From contig CAKOQK010000004.1 in NCBI GenBank assembly GCA_934101225.1, positions 11,837-75,836 on the forward strand: a stretch of DNA of 64,000 bases, in the 5' to 3' direction. Both the position numbers and the translations under genes were made by a program. The stretch comes from an uncultured Bacilli bacterium. GTDB taxonomy: Bacteria > Bacillota_I > Bacilli_A > RF39 > UBA660. Below, one piece after another: positions 34,735 to 43,644 of the stretch (position 1 is its first letter; each line of letters begins with the position of its first letter). The notes beneath the pieces are model-generated. The model ran no database searches, was not told the DNA's origin, and worked only from the letters and a program-made list of their open reading frames with translations.

Positions 34735-36755
34735 TGAAAAAGGCTAAAAAAATTATAATTATTATTGTATCTCTTTTATTAATAGTAGGTGTTGGATGTT
34801 TTATATATTTTAATTATTTGTATGATTCTAATAAGTTAAATATTAAAGAAAAAGAGTGGATAAATAATAACGCAAATAAGGTTGTATCATTTGGAATACC
34901 TGCTAATATAAATAATTTTAGTAAAAATGGTAGTGGAGTTTTTTATGCTTTTACTAGTGATTTAGAAAGTGAATATAAGTTAAATATTAATGATAATTCT
35001 TATAATACTTTTGATAATAGTTTAGGTTTTTATATAACAAATAAAGAATCTTCTAATGATTTACTTTTTTATAAAGATTTTTATGTTTTAGTAAGTAAAG
35101 ATGATAAAGTTATTACTAATATTAATAATATTAGATCTGAGAAGATTGGGACATTAAATGATTATTCTACTGTATTAACAAGTAATACTGATTTTGTTGG
35201 AACTATAAGTCTTGCTAATAATAAAAATTCTTTGTTGAGTGATTTTGATGCATCTAATTATAGTTATATATTTATACCTTTAAATGAATATATAGATGAA
35301 ATTATAAGTAATAATTATAAAGTTGTTTATCAATTTGAAAATATTCCAATTTATTATTATTTACATTTAGGTGCAGATAAAACTTTTAATAGTGTTATTA
35401 CTAAATTTTATAATGAATGGGGAAATAAATTAGAAGAAAATTATTATAGACATTTGTTTAATATATATAAGAATGAGCTTTCATTAACTGATTTAGATAT
35501 TGATTCCTTTACAAAAAATGTTTATAACTTTGGATTTGTAAACAAAACTCCATTTATTGCTGGTAATGGGAATAAAGTTGGAGGTATATTGGCTGAATAT
35601 TTAAAGGAATTTAGTAAATTAACTGATAGTGAATTTAATTTTATATCATATAAAACTGCTACTGATTTGGATAAGGGTTATAATAATGGAAAATTAGATT
35701 TAATATTTAATGATAGTAGTAATAATGATGGAGTTATTAAGACAAATATTAATGAAAAATTCTATATTATTGGTAGTGATAAGGAAGAACTTCTTTATGC
35801 GAATTTAAATTTAATTAATGATAAAACTATATGTGTTATTGATAATAGTAATTTAGCTAGTTATTTAGGTAATTATACTAATTTAAAATTAGAGAAAGTT
35901 AAAAATGAAAGTAAATTATCTAGATGTGCAAGTAAGAATAAATTAGTTGCTGTTGATGCTATCACTTATGATTATTTTAATAATAGTAAGGTTAAAAATT
36001 ATCATATAGTTTATAGTGGCTATAATAGTGTTAATTATAGTTTTAAATATAAGAATAGTGATGATGCTTTTTCTAAAGTATTTAGTTCATATATTAATAC
36101 ATTAGGTTTTAATAAAATGGAAATTAGAGGTATTATTTCATATAAAAGTGTTAGTGGAACTGTTAGTATTATTACAATGCTTGCTAAGTATATATTAATA
36201 CTTAGTGGTGTTGGTATATTAGTTGTAGGTGTTATGGTTTATTCTAAGAAAAAAGTTAAATTAAATACTAAGATTAAAAAGGATGAAAAATTAAAATTTG
36301 TAGATATGTTGACATCTTTAAAAAATAGAAATTATTTAAATGAGAGAATTGAGATATGGAATCAAAACACTATTTATCCTCAGGCTATAATTGTTATTGA
36401 TTTAAATAATATTAAATATTTAAATGATACTTTTGGTCATGAAGAGGGAGATAAACAGATAATGGCAGCTGCTAATGTTTTACATCAAAATCAATTAGAT
36501 AATACTGAAATTATGAGAACTGATGGTAATGAATTTATGATTTATTTAGTTGGTTATAATGAGAAACAAGTTGTTAATTATATTAAAAAATTAGTTAAAG
36601 AATTTAATAATTTACCTTATGAATATGGAGCAGCAATTGGTTTTAGTATGATTGTTGATGATTTGAAATTAATAGATGATGCTATTAATGAGGCTTCGCT
36701 TCTTATGAGGGAAAATAAAGAAATTGAGTATAGTGAAAATGAAAAACAAAGTTAA
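34734..36755 (+). CDS. Membrane sensor with SBP-like domains and altered GGDEF
   Basis: This 673-residue protein has an N-terminal membrane helix (residues 7-27). A long extracellular part follows that reads like two periplasmic solute-binding type lobes (VVSFGIPANINNF; VYNFGFVNKTPFIAGNGNKV). A second helix lies at about 480-500, and a C-terminal GGDEF-like domain starts at DMLTSLKNRNYLNERIE. The first metal motif is intact (DLNNIKYLNDTFGHEEGD), but the signature is RTDGNEF, with Asp and Asn replacing the first Gly and the catalytic acid. It may therefore not make cyclic di-GMP. No EAL gene is seen nearby. Confidence 0.8.
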   Translation: MKKAKKIIIIIVSLLLIVGVGCFIYFNYLYDSNKLNIKEKEWINNNANKVVSFGIPANINNFSKNGSGVFYAFTSDLESEYKLNINDNSYNTFDNSLGFYITNKESSNDLLFYKDFYVLVSKDDKVITNINNIRSEKIGTLNDYSTVLTSNTDFVGTISLANNKNSLLSDFDASNYSYIFIPLNEYIDEIISNNYKVVYQFENIPIYYYLHLGADKTFNSVITKFYNEWGNKLEENYYRHLFNIYKNELSLTDLDIDSFTKNVYNFGFVNKTPFIAGNGNKVGGILAEYLKEFSKLTDSEFNFISYKTATDLDKGYNNGKLDLIFNDSSNNDGVIKTNINEKFYIIGSDKEELLYANLNLINDKTICVIDNSNLASYLGNYTNLKLEKVKNESKLSRCASKNKLVAVDAITYDYFNNSKVKNYHIVYSGYNSVNYSFKYKNSDDAFSKVFSSYINTLGFNKMEIRGIISYKSVSGTVSIITMLAKYILILSGVGILVVGVMVYSKKKVKLNTKIKKDEKLKFVDMLTSLKNRNYLNERIEIWNQNTIYPQAIIVIDLNNIKYLNDTFGHEEGDKQIMAAANVLHQNQLDNTEIMRTDGNEFMIYLVGYNEKQVVNYIKKLVKEFNNLPYEYGAAIGFSMIVDDLKLIDDAINEASLLMRENKEIEYSENEKQS

Positions 36756-37599
36756 GAATGGATTTAATAATACTTTAACTAGATTTAAGCATTATATTAT
36801 GAATGTAATTAAGATATTAAAAAAGCCGGAGATGGCCGTATTACCGGGACAACTGGCTTTTTCTATAATATTATCTATTGTTCCTATTATTACACTTATA
36901 GGTTATGGAGCATCTTATTTTAATATTTCAATGGATACTATAATTAATATGGTTAAAAGTAATTTTTCGGAAAATATAGTTAAGATGATTGTTCCTATTA
37001 TTAGTGGTGATAGTATTGATTTAAATTTAATTATTATGTTGTGTTCAATGTTATATTTTGCATCAAATGGACCTAATTCAATAATTTTTGTTACGAATAG
37101 TATTTATGGATTTGAACAAACAAGTTGGATTAAAAGAAGAATTAAAGCAATGGTTATGACTTTCTTAGTTATTGTACTTTATTTATTTATTCTTCTTGTA
37201 CCGGTTTTTGGTAGTAAGATTATTGATGCAATAGATTATTTTAATATAAAGTCAGTATTAACTTGTTTACTTGGAATTATGCAAGGACCTATTTCATGGG
37301 TGATAATCTTTATTTTTATTAAAGTTATTTTTACTATTTCACCTAATAAGAGTATTGATCCTGTTAGAATTAATGTTGGAGCTATATTTACTTCACTTGG
37401 TTTTATTGCTGTAACTCATTTTTATAGTTATTATGTTAGCCATTTTGCTAAGTATGATATATTTTATGCAGGATTATCTAATGTTATGGTTTTACTTTTA
37501 TGGGTTTATTTTCTAAGTAATATATTAGTTATTGGAATATCACTTACGACAGAAGTTAAAGATGAAGATTTACCAAAAAGTGGAAAGTTAAATTTTTAA
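36739..37599 (+). CDS. YihY/BrkB family membrane protein
   Basis: This 286-residue integral membrane protein has about six helices and the family signature near the first helix (KPEMAVLPGQLAFSIILSIV). Further landmarks are FASNGPNSIIFVTNSIYGFE and the C-terminal LLWVYFLSNILVIGISLTTE. YihY/BrkB proteins are widespread but their transport or structural role is unsettled. The ATG at 36739 lies inside the end of the sensor gene, preceded by tagtgaaa only, so translation is likely coupled. It ends in a short hydrophilic tail. Confidence 0.8.
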   Translation: MKNKVKNGFNNTLTRFKHYIMNVIKILKKPEMAVLPGQLAFSIILSIVPIITLIGYGASYFNISMDTIINMVKSNFSENIVKMIVPIISGDSIDLNLIIMLCSMLYFASNGPNSIIFVTNSIYGFEQTSWIKRRIKAMVMTFLVIVLYLFILLVPVFGSKIIDAIDYFNIKSVLTCLLGIMQGPISWVIIFIFIKVIFTISPNKSIDPVRINVGAIFTSLGFIAVTHFYSYYVSHFAKYDIFYAGLSNVMVLLLWVYFLSNILVIGISLTTEVKDEDLPKSGKLNF

Positions 37600-37709
37600 A
37601 TTTAAGACATAATAAGAATGTGCACACGAATATTACTTAGTGCACGATTAAATATTTTATGATATCAATCTAGTATTGTTGTACTAACGATATTGTAGAG
37701 TAATATTTG

Positions 37710-37737
37710 AGATGTACATTTAGGTGTGCATCTTTTT
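37710..37737 (+). terminator. Terminator after the YihY-type gene
   Basis: GATGTACA (37711-37718) pairs with TGTGCATC (37725-37732), 8 bp with one G-U, followed by five T. It lies over 100 bases beyond the stop; the intervening AT-rich stretch holds no gene that I can see. Confidence 0.7.
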
Positions 37738-37769
37738 AAAAAAAATAATGCTTTTTGATATAAGCATTA
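37738..37769 (-). terminator. Terminator of the minus-strand metalloprotease gene
   Basis: TAATGCTT and AAGCATTA (37746-37753 and 37762-37769) form a perfect 8-bp stem. On the minus strand it is followed by eight T (plus-strand A-run 37738-37745). The TAA stop of the minus-strand gene lies within the stem. Confidence 0.75.
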
Positions 37770-40250
37770 CTTAAAATATGTTTTTTGATATTCTTTTTGA
37801 GAGATTTCGTCTTTAATGTAATTATCAAATAAGTTTATTATATTTTCTTCTGTAAGATTATAAACACAATTATTATCATCTAAAATATTATAATATATTA
37901 ATACTTGTTTTAAGTTACATATTAGTAGAGAATCAATGTTTAAATATGGATATTCTTGTGAACTAATTAAATTTTGATTAATGATTATTTGAGCATTGCT
38001 GGTAGTGTTATCTAAATTTTTGGTTAAAATTAAATTAATGTTGTTTAGATTAATTTTGTTATTATCTATTATCGCAAAATATTGGTTTTCAATAGTAATT
38101 TTATTTCCATCAACCTTTAGATATTCTTTATTTGTCATTTCAAAATCGCCGTAGTTTAGTAAATCTATTAAATAATTGGTTGATAGATAATCAGTTAATT
38201 CGATAGAGGGACTATCTATAAAATATTTCACATAATCGTAGAAATTAAGTGTTACAAATTTTGAACTTGAATTTTCTGTTTCGTATATTATTCTTCCTTT
38301 TTTATCGGTTAATTTAAAAGAATTTGTACCATCTATATTTTCGCCAATTATTACATTTAAATTTTTTAAATAATCGGTTGTAATTTCATTTCCATTAATA
38401 TTTAAAGATATTTTTTGATATTTAAATGGAGAAATTTGAAAATAATTAGTAAGTAATTCGTTGATATTATAGTTTTTGTTATTAACTACGTTATTAAAGA
38501 TATATGAAATAAATTGATATTGATATTTTTCATTATTTATATCACCGGTCATGACAATATCCTCTATACTTATTAAAGTGATTTTACCTTCTTTATCTAA
38601 AACTGGTATGCGTGTTTTTTGATTATACAATTTATTGTTTTCAGGTATATCTATAATGAGATATATTTCATCATCTTTAGTAACACAGTATCCTTCGATT
38701 ATAATATTTAAATAATTACTAAATTTACTAAAGAATTGTTCTTTTGTTATTAGTTCTTCTTTCACATATCCATTTGATATTAAATAATTGTTATATAAAT
38801 CTAGCATTTCTGAAAATATGTTAATTAATATATTATTGTCGTAATTTGAAGTAAGGTTATTATTTGAATTAAGATAATCATTAAATTGTTCATACATTTC
38901 TTTTTTAGATTTATCGTTTTTTGGATATTTATATTCACTATTAAATAGATAATTTTTAAACTCTGCCAAGTATTTATTTATGTTTTTACTATCTTTTATA
39001 ATGTCATTAGATATAGTTATATCTTTATTCATTTCTTTTAATATTTGATTATATTTATTTATATAGTTTTCTGCAATTGATGGATAAGATTTACAATCTA
39101 TTAAATTTAAAAAATTAAGTATGTTGACGTATAAATTACTGTCTTGATTAATACTTTCTATACATAAATTAAACATTGCATCTAGAAATTCTGGTGTTTC
39201 TTCTATTTTAATGTTTTCGCCTGTATTTGTTTCAGTATCACACATAGCATCTGAACAATTAAAAATATAATCTATATCTGTTAAAGGGTATTTATCTTTA
39301 AGCATATTGTAAAGTTTGGTTATTCCACCTTGTTCATAATCATAGTAATTATAGTTAACTAATGTTAGGAGATAATCTAATATTTTTCCTTCTCTTCGAT
39401 AAGTCGTTACGTCTGTTATTCCACTAATAACTTTATTAGTCATTGCTTCATTAAGTGATGATCCTAAAATTGTTGTTCTATATTTTCCTACTAAATCATT
39501 TTTTGAACACCAATGATGATATGAATGGGCTAATTCATGTAGTATTACTTCTTCATTACTATTCCATTTTTCTTTAATTTTAATGATGTTATAATCTACT
39601 TCATAAATACCAGCGATATGTTTGTATATTATATTGTCAGGAAGTTTTTTTATTCTCATATTTTTAATATTGTCATAAAAGATTCGATTATCGGTTAAAG
39701 GATATTTCATGTTTATATATTTTGCAAGTTTAATAGCACATTCTTTATATTTTTCATCTAGATTATCATTATTATTTATTGCGTTTATTATTTCGTCTAA
39801 TGGGACACTTTCTTTACCAAGATTTTTATCTAATTTTTGTGAATCATCAAAATAGATATTATTACTATACTTTGTTTTAATTTGTAATTCATTATTATTT
39901 ATTTCAACTTCATATGTTTTACCCTTTAGTAAGAAACTTGTTGCTTCGAAAGTTGTTAATACAACTAAAACAGCTGAAATTCCTCTCGTTATGTTAACTA
40001 CTGCTTCTCTAAATTTATATTTTTTTGGATAAAGAAGTGATGATTTAATATTATTAGAATACATAGTGGTGTAATCTTTTTCATTATATATTTTATTTAA
40101 GTTTAGAAAATCATTTAATAATGGATAGTGGTATTTTCCGTTTGATAATTCTAAAAACGTTTTTCTTCCGTTTTCACATAAAAAGATAGTAAATACTTTT
40201 TTATTGTAGTGAATATTGAATAATTTTTGTGCTTTTATTTCGTTTTTCAT
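37767..40250 (-). CDS. Large membrane-anchored zinc metalloprotease-like protein
   Basis: This 827-residue protein has a cytoplasmic-looking N-terminus and one membrane helix (residues about 84-108, VVNITRGISAVLVVLTTFEA). A long external domain then contains EEVILHELAHSYHHW, an HExxH zinc site at 238-242. The C-terminal 500 residues are Asn- and Ile-rich and show no repeat or known domain. The start at 40250 has gggaag upstream on the minus strand; longer N-terminal extensions lack a ribosome site. It may act on proteins of the cell surface. The third zinc ligand is not obvious, and the family is not recognised. Confidence 0.7.
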   Translation of the reverse strand: MKNEIKAQKLFNIHYNKKVFTIFLCENGRKTFLELSNGKYHYPLLNDFLNLNKIYNEKDYTTMYSNNIKSSLLYPKKYKFREAVVNITRGISAVLVVLTTFEATSFLLKGKTYEVEINNNELQIKTKYSNNIYFDDSQKLDKNLGKESVPLDEIINAINNNDNLDEKYKECAIKLAKYINMKYPLTDNRIFYDNIKNMRIKKLPDNIIYKHIAGIYEVDYNIIKIKEKWNSNEEVILHELAHSYHHWCSKNDLVGKYRTTILGSSLNEAMTNKVISGITDVTTYRREGKILDYLLTLVNYNYYDYEQGGITKLYNMLKDKYPLTDIDYIFNCSDAMCDTETNTGENIKIEETPEFLDAMFNLCIESINQDSNLYVNILNFLNLIDCKSYPSIAENYINKYNQILKEMNKDITISNDIIKDSKNINKYLAEFKNYLFNSEYKYPKNDKSKKEMYEQFNDYLNSNNNLTSNYDNNILINIFSEMLDLYNNYLISNGYVKEELITKEQFFSKFSNYLNIIIEGYCVTKDDEIYLIIDIPENNKLYNQKTRIPVLDKEGKITLISIEDIVMTGDINNEKYQYQFISYIFNNVVNNKNYNINELLTNYFQISPFKYQKISLNINGNEITTDYLKNLNVIIGENIDGTNSFKLTDKKGRIIYETENSSSKFVTLNFYDYVKYFIDSPSIELTDYLSTNYLIDLLNYGDFEMTNKEYLKVDGNKITIENQYFAIIDNNKINLNNINLILTKNLDNTTSNAQIIINQNLISSQEYPYLNIDSLLICNLKQVLIYYNILDDNNCVYNLTEENIINLFDNYIKDEISQKEYQKTYFK

Positions 40251-40334
40251 TTGATTTCTTCCCTTGTGGAAGGTATTATAGCATTTTTTTGATTGATAAT
40301 AAAGTATTTTAATAATATAGATAGTATTTTGATG

Positions 40335-40385
40335 GTTATCGACCAAAAATAACACTTTATATATCAAAAGTGGTCGATAACTTGC
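40335..40385. repeat. 51-bp palindromic repeat, copy A
   Basis: Arms GTTATCGACCA (40335-40345) and TGGTCGATAAC (40371-40381) are perfect 11-base inverted copies around 25 bases, followed by TTGC. Copy B at 41662-41712 is in the same orientation, has the same length and differs at only six central positions. The two copies bracket the AAA+ ATPase gene exactly. A second, competing pairing (CACTTT with AAAGTG) lies inside this copy. Confidence 0.85.
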
Positions 40386-40426
40386 TTTTTTTGGATATTT
40401 ATTGTACTATTTAATTGGTGATGATA

Positions 40427-41662
40427 ATGGATTTAATATACAAAAGAGAAGATTATTTAAAAAAAGTTAGAAGTTTTTATAATGATAATATGATTAAAGT
40501 TATAACAGGAATAAGAAGATGTGGTAAGTCTTCATTATTAAAATCTATTATTGAAGAGTTAAAGGAAAAGGGCATTAAGGAAAAAGATATTATTTATATT
40601 GAACTTGATAAGAAAGAATATAAGAATATTAAGAATCCTAAACAATTAGAAAAATTAATAGATAGTTTAGTAGTTGATAATGATTTTAAATACTTATTTA
40701 TAGATGAAGTACAAAATGTTAAGGGATTTGAAACTGTTGTTAATGCGTATAGGGAAGAAGGAAATTTTTCAATCTTTTTAGCTGGATCAAATTCTTACTT
40801 GTTATCTGGCGAATTAATTACTAAACTTACGGGAAGATATATTGAATTTGAAATGTTACCTTTAAATTTTCGTGAATATGTATTAATGAAAAAATTTTTA
40901 AATAAAGATGTTAATGAGAATATATATAAGGAATTTGAAGAATACGTAAGATGTGGTGGCTTTCCGGGATCTTTATATTATGATAATTATGAAGATAAAA
41001 TGTTATATACTAAAAATGTTATTAATCAAATATTTGAAAAAGATATTAAAAGAAATAAAAAGATTAAAGATAAACAATTATTTGAAGTTGTTCAAAAGTT
41101 TGTAATTAATAATTTTGGATCAAGAATGAGTGTTAGTAGTATTTATAATTACTTAACTAAAGATAAAAATATAAAAGTTGATAGAAGAACAATAAAAGGG
41201 TATATAGATGTATTAGAACAGGCTAAAATAATTTATGCATGTGATATGTTTGATATAAAATCAAAAGATGTTCTTGATGGTGAAAAAAAGTATTATTTAG
41301 CTGATACAAGTTTATATTTTATGATTAATACAGATAATAGAATTAATTATGGACCGGTTTTGGAAAATATATTATTTTCTTATTTTAAAAGTAAGGGATA
41401 TTTATTAAGTGTTGGTAAAATTGGTAAATTAGAATGTGATTTTATTGTAAGAAAAGGAATAGATAATTATTATTATGTTCAGGTGTCTAAAAATATAGAT
41501 GATGATAGTACTAAAGAAAGAGAATATAAACCTTTTTATGCAATTAAAGAGATGTATCCTAGATATTTATTTGTGTTAGATTTAATATTTCAAGAAAATA
41601 TTGATGGAATAAAAAACGTTAATATAGTGGATTTTATATATAATAATGAAGAATTAGTGTAG
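40427..41662 (+). CDS. AAA+ ATPase with DUF4143-type C-terminus
   Basis: This 411-residue protein has Walker A GIRRCGKS at residues 28-35 and Walker B YLFIDEVQN, followed by IFLAGSNSYLLSGELITKLT (sensor region). The C-terminal half holds a winged-helix part (FGSRMSVSSIYNYLTKD) and a nuclease-fold-like end (LENILFSYFKSKGYLLSVGK, then ECDFIVRKG) typical of the AAA_14/DUF4143 group. These ATPases are common, often horizontally mobile and of unknown role. The start at 40427 follows ggtgatgata. The gene is exactly bracketed by two copies of a 51-bp palindromic repeat, and its stop codon overlaps the second copy. Confidence 0.85.
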   Translation: MDLIYKREDYLKKVRSFYNDNMIKVITGIRRCGKSSLLKSIIEELKEKGIKEKDIIYIELDKKEYKNIKNPKQLEKLIDSLVVDNDFKYLFIDEVQNVKGFETVVNAYREEGNFSIFLAGSNSYLLSGELITKLTGRYIEFEMLPLNFREYVLMKKFLNKDVNENIYKEFEEYVRCGGFPGSLYYDNYEDKMLYTKNVINQIFEKDIKRNKKIKDKQLFEVVQKFVINNFGSRMSVSSIYNYLTKDKNIKVDRRTIKGYIDVLEQAKIIYACDMFDIKSKDVLDGEKKYYLADTSLYFMINTDNRINYGPVLENILFSYFKSKGYLLSVGKIGKLECDFIVRKGIDNYYYVQVSKNIDDDSTKEREYKPFYAIKEMYPRYLFVLDLIFQENIDGIKNVNIVDFIYNNEELV

Positions 41663-41712
41663 TTATCGACCAAAATAAGCATTCTATGTATCAAAAGTGG
41701 TCGATAACTTGC
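41662..41712. repeat. 51-bp palindromic repeat, copy B
   Basis: This direct repeat of 40335-40385 has arms GTTATCGACCA (41662-41672) and TGGTCGATAAC (41698-41708), then TTGC. The first base is also the last base of the ATPase stop codon TAG. By eye 45 of 51 positions match copy A, and all changes are in the central spacer, so the arms are under stronger constraint. Confidence 0.85.
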
Positions 41713-41779
41713 AATTTTAATAAAATAATAGAATTTATTTAAATTATATGATAGTATTGATATTGAAGGTGGGATAATA

Positions 41780-42265
41780 ATGAAAAGTAAAAAATTAAAA
41801 TCTATTAATTATGAAAGTAATGATACTAAGGAAATAAAAAGTTTAATTATTATTACTGTGGTAGTTGTTGTTATTGCTGTTGGATTATTTTTCTTAACTA
41901 ATTATTTAAATAATAAGAAGACAAGTAGTAATACAAAAATAGATTATGATACTTGTATAGTTGGTAATATGTTTAATAGACCTTATAATGAATATTATGT
42001 ATTTTTATATAGTAGTACTGATAAAAATGCTTCTACATATAAAGGTTTAATTACATCATATAAAGATAAAGATGATGCTTTAAAAATATATTATGTTGAT
42101 ATGAATGATAAGTTTAATGCAGCATATTTAAGTGAAGCAAGTAACAAGAAACCAACTGATGTTAATGAGGTTAAGATTAAAGAATCAGCATTAATATTAA
42201 TTAAAGATGGTAAAGTAGAAAAATATTATGAATCTTTAGAAGATTATAAAAATACTTTAAAATAG
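41780..42265 (+). CDS. Membrane-anchored thioredoxin-like protein, unknown function
   Basis: This 161-residue protein has a basic N-terminus, one membrane helix (about residues 21-43, SLIIITVVVVVIAVGLFFLT) and an external alpha/beta domain. The domain order (EYYVFLYSSTDKNASTYKGL, LKIYYVDMND, ESALILIKDGKVEKYYE) resembles thioredoxin-fold proteins, but the CxxC pair is absent. It is therefore not an obvious disulphide enzyme. It starts after gaaggtggg. A terminator hairpin follows. Confidence 0.65.
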   Translation: MKSKKLKSINYESNDTKEIKSLIIITVVVVVIAVGLFFLTNYLNNKKTSSNTKIDYDTCIVGNMFNRPYNEYYVFLYSSTDKNASTYKGLITSYKDKDDALKIYYVDMNDKFNAAYLSEASNKKPTDVNEVKIKESALILIKDGKVEKYYESLEDYKNTLK

Positions 42266-42293
42266 AACTTAGTGTAAAAACTTAAGTTTTTTT
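42266..42293 (+). terminator. Terminator after the thioredoxin-like gene
   Basis: AACTTA (42266-42271) pairs with TAAGTT (42283-42288) around an 11-base loop, followed by T-rich sequence. An alternative is the self-complementary AAAAACTTAAGTTTTT at 42276-42291. The T-run is clear, the exact fold is not. Confidence 0.5.
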
Positions 42294-42345
42294 ATTTGTT
42301 TTTCATAAAAATGTGATATTATGTTATTGTATAGGATATGATAAT

Positions 42346-43527
42346 ATGAAAGAGTATTTAAAGAAAACAAAATTTGAATTATGGGAAGTAATGGCAATTA
42401 TATTATTTTCATCTTTAGTTATGAGTTTTTGTACTGGTTATTTGGTTTATAAGAGTTCTTGCTCACAGATTTCGACTGGTAACGGGGATGATAATTTAGC
42501 TGAGTTATATAAAGCATATGATGAGATTAAATCTAATTATTATAGTACTGTAGATTTAGGTGCTTTAGTTGATGCTGGTATTAAAGGAATGTTTAGTTAT
42601 TTAGGAGATCCTTATACTACTTATTTAGATAAAGATCAAACTGATAATTTAAATAATTCTTTAAGTGGAAGTTATCAAGGAATTGGTGTTAAAATAAGTG
42701 TTAATAATGAAGAAAATAAAATGATTATTTCGGAGGTTTATGATAATACACCAGCAAAGAGTGCTGGCCTTGCCGTAGGAGATATCATTGTAAAAGTTAA
42801 TGATAATGTTGTTGCTGATATGGAATCTGGTGAAGTAACCAAATTAATTAAAAGTAGTGATGAAGTAAAGTTAGTTGTTAATAGAGATGGTAATGATTTA
42901 GATTTTACTCTTAATACTGCTAAGTTAAATAATCCTTCAGTTGATGCTAAAATTATTGATGGGGATAATGGTAATAAGATTGGTTATTTAAAAATAAGTA
43001 AATTTAATGAAACTGCTTATGAACAATTTTATGAGAAATTAAATAAGATTGAAGTGGATGGTATTAATAGTTTAATAATTGATTTAAGAGATAATACGGG
43101 GGGATATTTATCAGCAGCTACTAAAATAAGTGAGATGTTTTTACAAAAAGGAAAAGTTATTTATTCTTTAAATGATCAGTCTTCTACTAAAACAACTTAT
43201 GATGAAACTGATGATGAAAGAAATTATAAGGTTTATATTTTAGTTAATGGTAATTCGGCTTCTGCATCTGAGATACTTGCTGCTGCTTTAAAAGATAGTT
43301 ATGGTGCTAAATTAGTTGGCACAACAACTTATGGTAAAGGTAAAGTACAAAAAACAAGTAAATTATCTGATGGAACTATGTATAAATATACGAGCGCTAA
43401 ATGGTTAACTCCGAATGGTGAATGTATTGATGGTGTTGGATTAAAACCGGATATTGAGATATCAAACGGGGATGAATTATTAAAAGATTTAGTGCTTGAA
43501 AAAGCAATAGAGGAAATTCAAAAGTAA
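42346..43527 (+). CDS. C-terminal processing protease, CtpA/S41 family
   Basis: This 393-residue protein has an N-terminal membrane anchor (about residues 10-36). It then has the S41 N-terminal region (VDAGIKGMFSYLGDPYTTYL), a PDZ domain (SGSYQGIGVKISVNNEENKM to VADMES) and the catalytic core. The nucleophile Ser lies in VNGNSASASEILAAAL and the general-base Lys in TTTYGKGKVQKT, the usual Ser-Lys dyad. It should cut C-termini of exported or surface proteins. The start at 42346 follows aggatatgataat; earlier ATGs in frame lack a ribosome site. Confidence 0.9.
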   Translation: MKEYLKKTKFELWEVMAIILFSSLVMSFCTGYLVYKSSCSQISTGNGDDNLAELYKAYDEIKSNYYSTVDLGALVDAGIKGMFSYLGDPYTTYLDKDQTDNLNNSLSGSYQGIGVKISVNNEENKMIISEVYDNTPAKSAGLAVGDIIVKVNDNVVADMESGEVTKLIKSSDEVKLVVNRDGNDLDFTLNTAKLNNPSVDAKIIDGDNGNKIGYLKISKFNETAYEQFYEKLNKIEVDGINSLIIDLRDNTGGYLSAATKISEMFLQKGKVIYSLNDQSSTKTTYDETDDERNYKVYILVNGNSASASEILAAALKDSYGAKLVGTTTYGKGKVQKTSKLSDGTMYKYTSAKWLTPNGECIDGVGLKPDIEISNGDELLKDLVLEKAIEEIQK

Positions 43528-43557
43528 AAGGATGCATTTGGTTGTGTTCTTTTTTTG
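43526..43557 (+). terminator. Terminator after the S41 protease gene
   Basis: AAAAGGATGCA (43526-43536) can pair with TGTGTTCTTTT (43543-43553), with three G-U pairs, around a 6-base loop; T-rich sequence follows. The several G-U pairs make it a modest call. Confidence 0.5.
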
Positions 43558-43644
43558 TGATTAATATAAAATTTTATTCATTAGAATATTTTAAAATAAA
43601 AACTTAAGTGATATAATAACAAACAAGAGCAAGGGTGGTTATAG

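Noticed and set aside
37600..37710. GTGCAC motifs repeated after the YihY gene
   Set aside because: Two short palindromes 16 bases apart without further structure; likely chance in a short intergenic region.
40335..40345. TTATCGACCA as a DnaA box
   Set aside because: It only partly matches TTATCCACA, and there are just two copies arranged as palindromes, with no origin features nearby.
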